Source: Hyphococcus sp. (GTDB lineage: Bacteria; Pseudomonadota; Alphaproteobacteria; Caulobacterales; Parvularculaceae). From it: a DNA stretch of 8,605 bases. Of the stretch, positions 4,618-8,605 are shown piece after piece. Within the stretch, counting starts at the first letter, position 1, and each line of letters starts with the position of its first letter. Under the pieces are notes generated by a model. That model did not search any database. It saw nothing but the letters and a program-made list of their open reading frames with translations, and was not told where the DNA came from. The position numbers and the translations under genes were made by a program. The DNA lies in NCBI GenBank assembly GCA_021604605.1, contig BQJH01000116.1:1-8605 (forward strand). The letters are read 5' to 3'.

Positions 4618-7560
4618 ATGCCCGATGCATCGCAAAAAGATGGCGACAAGAGCGCCCGCGATTACAAAGATACTCTGTTCCTGCCGAAGACTGATTTCCC
4701 GATGCGCGCCGGCTTGCCCAAGCGTGAGCCAGAATGGTTGGCGCGGTGGGAGAAAATGGGAATGTATAAACGCCTGCGCGAGAGTGCGGCTGGCAATACA
4801 AAATATATTCTTCATGACGGGCCGCCCTACGCCAACGGCCATTTGCATATGGGCCACGCCTTCAACAAGGTTTTGAAAGATCTTGTGGTGCGCTCGCGCC
4901 AGATGATGGGCTTTGACGCCAATTATGTTCCCGGTTGGGATTGTCACGGGCTTCCGATTGAATGGCAGGTGGAAAAAGAGTTCGCCGCCAAGGGTAAACA
5001 CAAGCGCGAAGTGCCAAGCTCAGAGTTTCGTCAGGCTTGCCGCGACTATGCGAAGAAATGGGTTGATATCCAGCGCGACGAATTCAAGCGGTATGGCGTC
5101 GAGGGGGACTGGGATAGTCCGTACACGACCATGGCGTTTGACGCAGAAGCGACGATTGTCGGCGAGTTTTTAAAATTCGTTGAAAAAGGCCTCGTTTATC
5201 GCGGTTCCAAACCGGTGATGTGGTCGCCGGTTGAACAGACTGCTTTGGCCGAAGCGGAAATCGAATATCACGACCACCAATCGACAACGGTATGGGTGAA
5301 GTTTCCGGTTCGCAAAGAGCCCACTACGGAAGCAGTGTTTGATGACGCCTGCATCGTCATCTGGACGACCACCCCATGGACGATCCCCGGCAACCGGGCG
5401 ATCTGTTATGGCCCAAAAATGTCATATGGGCTTTACGAAGTCACAGCGATGCAGGAGACGGAGTTCGAACCGTGGTCAAAACCCGGCGACAAGCTGATCC
5501 TCTCCGACGCGCTTGCTGAAAGCGTTCGGGAAGCAGGGCTGATTGCGGAATGGAAACGCTTGGCTGATATACCGGCTGGTATGTTAGATGGTGTTTCTTG
5601 CGATCATCCACTCAAAGGCCTCGGTGATGGCTACGGTTTTCCTGTGCTTCTCTTAGCTGGCGATCATGTGACCGATGAAGCGGGTACGGGTTTTGTCCAC
5701 ACCGCGCCCGGCCATGGTCAGGAAGACTATATCGCTTATGTGTCCGCTTTCGGCACTGATGTAGAAATTCCGCATACGGTGGATGAGTTCGGCGCCTTTA
5801 CCGATGAAGCCCATGGCTTTGGACCGAAACATCAGGAAAAGCCTCTTCAGGTGCTGGTCACGGAAGGCAAGAAAAAGGGCAAGGAAGGCGGCGCCAACAA
5901 AGCCGTAATCGAACAGTTGATCGCCCACCGCAAGCTGTTGGCGCGCGGGCGGTTGAAGCACTCATACCCCCATTCATGGCGCTCCAAGGCGCCGGTCATC
6001 TTCCGCAACACGCCACAATGGTTCATCGGCTTGGGCCAGCAGGGCGAAGGCGGTTTGCGCGACACGGCGTTGAAGGCCATCGATGAGACGTCATTTACAC
6101 CGCCCGGTGGGCGCAACCGCATCCGCGCGATGGTTGAAGGCCGACCCGACTGGCTGGTCTCGCGACAGCGCGCCTGGGGTGTGCCGATCACGATATTTGC
6201 CCATAAAGATACAGGTGAACCGCTCAACGATCCGGCGGTGAACGAGCGCATTATCGCAGCGATTAAAGAGCGCGGCGCCGATGCATGGTTTGACACGCCG
6301 GGGCAGGACTTTCTCGGCGACGATTACTCTTCGAATGAATATGACAAGGTCGAGGACATTCTCGATGTCTGGTTTGATTCCGGTTCGACCCATGCCTTCT
6401 GTCTTGAGGGCCGGGACGATCTGGGTTCACCGGCTGATCTTTATCTTGAAGGGTCTGATCAGCATCGTGGTTGGTTTCAGTCATCATTGTTGGAAAGCTG
6501 CGGCACACGCGACCGCGCGCCTTATAAGGCCGTGTTGACCCACGGCTTTGTGCTGGACGAGAACGGCCGCAAAATGTCGAAGTCGATCGGCAATGTTACC
6601 GACCCGGCTGACATCATTCAGCAATATGGCGCCGACATCCTGCGCATCTGGACGGCAAGTTCCGATTATTCAGATGACCTTCGGATTGGCAAAGAGAGCA
6701 TCGGTTCTGCGGTCGACGCCTATCGCAAGCTGCGCAACACGCTGCGTTATTTGTTGGGCGCCCTTGAAGGGTTTGCCGATGAGGAGCGCGTTGCGCCCGG
6801 CGATATGCCCGAGCTGGAGCGCTATATCCTGCATCGCTTATCCGTGATCGATGGGGAAGTGCGAGACGGCTATGAGCGGTTTGACTTTAAAGCTGTCTGG
6901 CGCAAATGCCTCGACTTTGCCTCGCTGGATCTGTCAGCGTTCTATCTCGATATCCGCAAGGACAGTCTTTATTGCGACCGGCCGGATGACGCCCGCCGCC
7001 GTGCGGCGCGTACGGTGATGGATTTGGTGTTTGACCGGCTCACGGCATGGCTGGCGCCGATCTGTGTTTTCACTATGGAAGAAGCGTGGCTCTTGCGTAA
7101 CCCATCCGATGACGGATCAATCCATTTGACCCAATTCCCTGAAACGCCGGCCGACTGGCGCGATGAAGCGTTGGCGGAAAAATGGCGCAAGGTGCGCGAG
7201 GTCCGCCGGGTTGTGACCGGCGCGCTGGAAGTGGAGCGCCGGGAAAAACGTATTGGCGCAAGCCTTGAAGCCTCGCCAGTGGTGCATATCGCTGACGCTG
7301 GTTTGCGTGAGGTCTATGCGGGCCTTGATGCGGCGGAACTTTTCATTACGTCTGATGCGTCTCTCACCGATAGGGCGGCATCGGCTGACGCTTTCCGCCT
7401 CGAAGGAGAAGAGGCTGACATTGCCGTGACGCCGGCAAAAGCTGACGGTGAAAAATGTCGCCGGTGCTGGCGGGTGCTGCCGGAAGTTGGTGAGCAGAAA
7501 TCATATGCGGATTTATGCGGCCGGTGCGCTGACGCTGTTTCCGCTGTTGATGCGAATTAG
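4618..7560 (+). CDS. ileS: Isoleucyl-tRNA synthetase
   Basis: Class I aminoacyl-tRNA synthetase that ligates isoleucine to tRNA-Ile in the cytosol and edits mischarged valine. At 980 aa it is slightly longer than the roughly 940-aa E. coli enzyme. The Rossmann-fold HIGH motif is HMGH (77-80) after PYANGH, and the KMSKS loop is exact at 652-656. The CP1 editing domain shows the Thr-rich WTTTPWT (249-255) and HTAPGHGQEDY with the conserved Asp370. An extra Lys/Gly-rich stretch after the editing pocket (coded near 5865-5900, KKKGKEGG) appears to be a surface insertion. The C-terminal zinc finger has Cys947/Cys950 and Cys967/Cys970. The intact zinc finger and overall form fit the IleS1 bacterial type. 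The start ATG follows AAAGAG (4605-4610) with a 7-nt spacer; an ATG at 4611 is out of frame. lspA follows 14 nt after the stop. Confidence 0.98.
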   Translation: MPDASQKDGDKSARDYKDTLFLPKTDFPMRAGLPKREPEWLARWEKMGMYKRLRESAAGNTKYILHDGPPYANGHLHMGHAFNKVLKDLVVRSRQMMGFDANYVPGWDCHGLPIEWQVEKEFAAKGKHKREVPSSEFRQACRDYAKKWVDIQRDEFKRYGVEGDWDSPYTTMAFDAEATIVGEFLKFVEKGLVYRGSKPVMWSPVEQTALAEAEIEYHDHQSTTVWVKFPVRKEPTTEAVFDDACIVIWTTTPWTIPGNRAICYGPKMSYGLYEVTAMQETEFEPWSKPGDKLILSDALAESVREAGLIAEWKRLADIPAGMLDGVSCDHPLKGLGDGYGFPVLLLAGDHVTDEAGTGFVHTAPGHGQEDYIAYVSAFGTDVEIPHTVDEFGAFTDEAHGFGPKHQEKPLQVLVTEGKKKGKEGGANKAVIEQLIAHRKLLARGRLKHSYPHSWRSKAPVIFRNTPQWFIGLGQQGEGGLRDTALKAIDETSFTPPGGRNRIRAMVEGRPDWLVSRQRAWGVPITIFAHKDTGEPLNDPAVNERIIAAIKERGADAWFDTPGQDFLGDDYSSNEYDKVEDILDVWFDSGSTHAFCLEGRDDLGSPADLYLEGSDQHRGWFQSSLLESCGTRDRAPYKAVLTHGFVLDENGRKMSKSIGNVTDPADIIQQYGADILRIWTASSDYSDDLRIGKESIGSAVDAYRKLRNTLRYLLGALEGFADEERVAPGDMPELERYILHRLSVIDGEVRDGYERFDFKAVWRKCLDFASLDLSAFYLDIRKDSLYCDRPDDARRRAARTVMDLVFDRLTAWLAPICVFTMEEAWLLRNPSDDGSIHLTQFPETPADWRDEALAEKWRKVREVRRVVTGALEVERREKRIGASLEASPVVHIADAGLREVYAGLDAAELFITSDASLTDRAASADAFRLEGEEADIAVTPAKADGEKCRRCWRVLPEVGEQKSYADLCGRCADAVSAVDAN

Positions 7561-7574
7561 GGCGGCGAGCGACG

Positions 7575-8132
7575 ATGACGATACCTGGGTTAATGAAACA
7601 ACTGAGTGACTGGTGGGCTGAGGCGCGGGCCAACCGGTTATTCCAGCTGGGCATTGGTGGCGCTATTGTCATCGCGATCCTCGATCAACTGTCCAAATTC
7701 TGGATTGTTGACATCGCCAAATTGCCAGAACGGGTAGGGCGTCAGATCGAGATTTCCAGTATTTTTGACCTGACCTTTGTGCAAAATTACGGTGCAAGTT
7801 TCGGGATGCTCTCTGGCGGTCTGACCTCGCGCATTATCCTCTCGGTAATTTCAACCGGCGTGGCGATGGGGTTGGCTTATTGGCTGGGTCGTCTGACCCG
7901 GCCAGTGGCGGCCCTTGGCGTCACCTTCATCATCGGCGGGGCCTTGGGCAACCTCTATGACCGGATTGCTTACGGTTATGTGGTCGATTTCCTCGACTTC
8001 TCGGGCCTTGGTTTTCCCTGGGTGTTCAATGTTGCAGACGCAGCGATCAATATCGGCGTGGGGTTGCTGCTGCTTGACGCTTGGCAGACCCGAGATCAGG
8101 GCCCAAATAAGGCCTCCAAACCGGGCGCATGA
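7575..8132 (+). CDS. lspA: Lipoprotein signal peptidase (signal peptidase II)
   Basis: LspA is the inner-membrane aspartyl protease that cleaves the signal peptide from diacylglyceryl-modified prolipoproteins. The 185-aa product has about four hydrophobic helices (near 24-45, 84-104, 109-126 and 150-168). It carries DQLSKFW (37-43), VQNYGASFGML (69-79), GNLYDR (125-130), VVDFLDF (136-142) and FNVADAAINIG (151-161). The catalytic pair by family alignment is Asp138 and Asp155. The N-terminus before the first helix is about 20 residues and somewhat long. ATG 7575 is the first start after the ileS stop, with only a weak purine-rich GCGAG site upstream; the in-frame ATG at 7593 is a possible alternative. 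The ileS-lspA pairing is widely conserved and the 14-nt spacing indicates one transcript. Confidence 0.97.
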   Translation: MTIPGLMKQLSDWWAEARANRLFQLGIGGAIVIAILDQLSKFWIVDIAKLPERVGRQIEISSIFDLTFVQNYGASFGMLSGGLTSRIILSVISTGVAMGLAYWLGRLTRPVAALGVTFIIGGALGNLYDRIAYGYVVDFLDFSGLGFPWVFNVADAAINIGVGLLLLDAWQTRDQGPNKASKPGA

Positions 8133-8141
8133 AAGCGACAA

Positions 8142-8170
8142 TTTCTTTTACCTGGCTTACACCGTATAAC
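8142..8170 (+). promoter_or_regulatory. Weak candidate promoter before the small membrane protein gene
   Basis: TATAAC at 8165-8170 resembles a -10 box. At 17-nt spacing the -35 position reads TTTCTT (8142-8147), a weak match. If used, transcription would start about 15 nt before the small gene's ATG. The gene could equally be read through from lspA, since no terminator lies between them. Confidence 0.25.
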
Positions 8171-8191
8171 TAATGCAGTTTGAGGTCGGTT

Positions 8192-8431
8192 ATGGATATA
8201 TTACAATGGTTGTTCGTGCTATTTGCAATTTTCGTTATTGCCTTAAATATCGCGTACATTCGCGGGTATGAACCGTTGGAGCCTCTAATTGAAATACCTC
8301 GGATAGTATTACTACCTGCGTCTATCGTTGGGCTGGTTGGACTAGCGACCATGTTTTTTGATTTACCAGCCATCGATGCATTCTTCAGTCACGGTTTGGC
8401 GGCGCCGTCAGCCAATAGTCGATCTGACTAA
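8192..8431 (+). CDS. Small two-helix membrane protein, function unknown
   Basis: Predicted 79-aa integral membrane protein that I do not recognise. Residues about 4-23 (WLFVLFAIFVIALNIAYI core) and about 38-59 form two hydrophobic helices, linked by a short RGYEPLEPLIEIPR segment with several acidic residues. The C-terminal tail is short and polar (about residues 68-79). ATG 8192 is chosen because GAGG (8182-8185) lies 6 nt before it; the in-frame TTG at 8180 would overlap that site. Base composition appears more AT-rich than ileS and lspA, which may reflect a lineage-specific gene. In many alphaproteobacteria lspA is followed by other envelope or protease genes, so this position is variable. 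The good ribosome binding site and clean membrane topology support a real gene, but there is no family evidence. Confidence 0.65.
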   Translation: MDILQWLFVLFAIFVIALNIAYIRGYEPLEPLIEIPRIVLLPASIVGLVGLATMFFDLPAIDAFFSHGLAAPSANSRSD

Positions 8432-8510
8432 GAAATTTCAGGCACTTAGTTGACCGCGCACCTCATAGTGCAGATATTGATCCGAAGCGGAAAAAACTCT
8501 GCGACAAGGT

Positions 8511-8538
8511 TTGCTCTGGCGGTCGCGCGGACTATAGT
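8511..8538 (+). promoter_or_regulatory. Probable promoter for the gene starting at 8588
   Basis: TTGCTC (8511-8516) and TATAGT (8533-8538) are separated by 16 nt, a fair match to sigma-70-type -35 and -10 boxes. They lie in the gap between the small membrane protein gene and the start at 8588. Transcription would begin near 8545, giving a leader of roughly 40 nt. Confidence 0.5.
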
Positions 8539-8548
8539 GATACAGAAA

Positions 8549-8564
8549 TTTAGCGGGGGCTAAA
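8549..8564 (+). other. Hairpin in the leader of the right-edge gene
   Basis: A perfect 6-bp stem TTTAGC (8549-8554) / GCTAAA (8559-8564) closes a GGGG loop. It begins a few bases after the transcription start predicted from the TATAGT box and ends 23 nt before the ATG at 8588. It leaves the GGAG ribosome binding site (8574-8577) free, so a 5'-end mRNA-stabilising role is more likely than translation blocking. Confidence 0.4.
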
Positions 8565-8587
8565 CCTTCGTGCGGAGTACCAGATTG

Positions 8588-8605
8588 ATGGCGGAAAAAG
8601 ACATG
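8588..8605 (+). CDS. Start of a gene running off the window (product unknown)
   Basis: Only the first six codons are visible (MAEKDM). Support comes from the GGAG at 8574-8577, 10 nt upstream, together with a candidate promoter and leader hairpin. An in-frame TTG at 8585 directly precedes the ATG and would give a 7-nt spacer. Nothing can be said of the product. Confidence 0.5.

Noticed and set aside
3947..4801. 284-codon open frame on the minus strand across the Gly/His-rich gene and the ileS start
   Set aside because: It spans a clear terminator, an intergenic gap and two well-supported + strand genes, and its translation shows no domain. It is a shadow of biased codon use.
6281..6847. 85- and 99-codon + strand frames inside ileS
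   Set aside because: They lie wholly inside the KMSKS-containing region of ileS in other frames, with no start signals or domains.

Overview
The window looks like a chromosomal segment from an alphaproteobacterium of moderate GC content, probably a stalked or flagellated marine-type lineage (Caulobacterales, Hyphomonadales, Parvularculales or similar). The basis is a TipF-like EAL protein, the alphaproteobacterial HAD-IIA family TIGR01459 next to ribF, and the ribF / ileS / lspA neighbourhood. This placement comes from gene content and motif reading by eye, not from a search. All convincing genes lie on the + strand. I see no mobile element, CRISPR array, tRNA or rRNA.

Layout: (1) 2-385 is the 3' end of an OmpA-family peptidoglycan-binding outer-membrane protein, closed by a clear intrinsic terminator (431-463). 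(2) 616-3522 is a probable three-gene operon: a membrane-anchored degenerate EAL protein resembling the c-di-GMP-binding flagellar assembly factor TipF, then a HAD-IIA hydrolase-like protein, then ribF, which overlaps the HAD gene by 7 nt. (3) 3689-4402 encodes a secreted Gly/Tyr- and His-rich protein of unknown function, with its own terminator (4458-4485), lying between ribF and ileS. (4) 4618-8132 is ileS followed 14 nt later by lspA. (5) 8192-8431 is a small two-helix membrane protein with no recognised family. (6) At the right edge a promoter, a 5'-UTR hairpin and a start codon at 8588 mark the beginning of another gene that leaves the window.

How they fit: RibF makes FMN and FAD. IleS charges tRNA-Ile. 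LspA removes signal peptides from prolipoproteins. OmpA-type proteins tie the envelope to the wall. The TipF-like protein would couple c-di-GMP level to polar flagellum construction if it is a true orthologue. These are mostly housekeeping genes. The parts least explained by known biology are the degenerate EAL protein with an altered loop-6 motif, the Gly/His-rich secreted protein inserted in the ribF-ileS interval, the HAD protein lacking the usual second catalytic Asp, and the small membrane protein after lspA. I do not see evidence for a wholly new multi-gene system.
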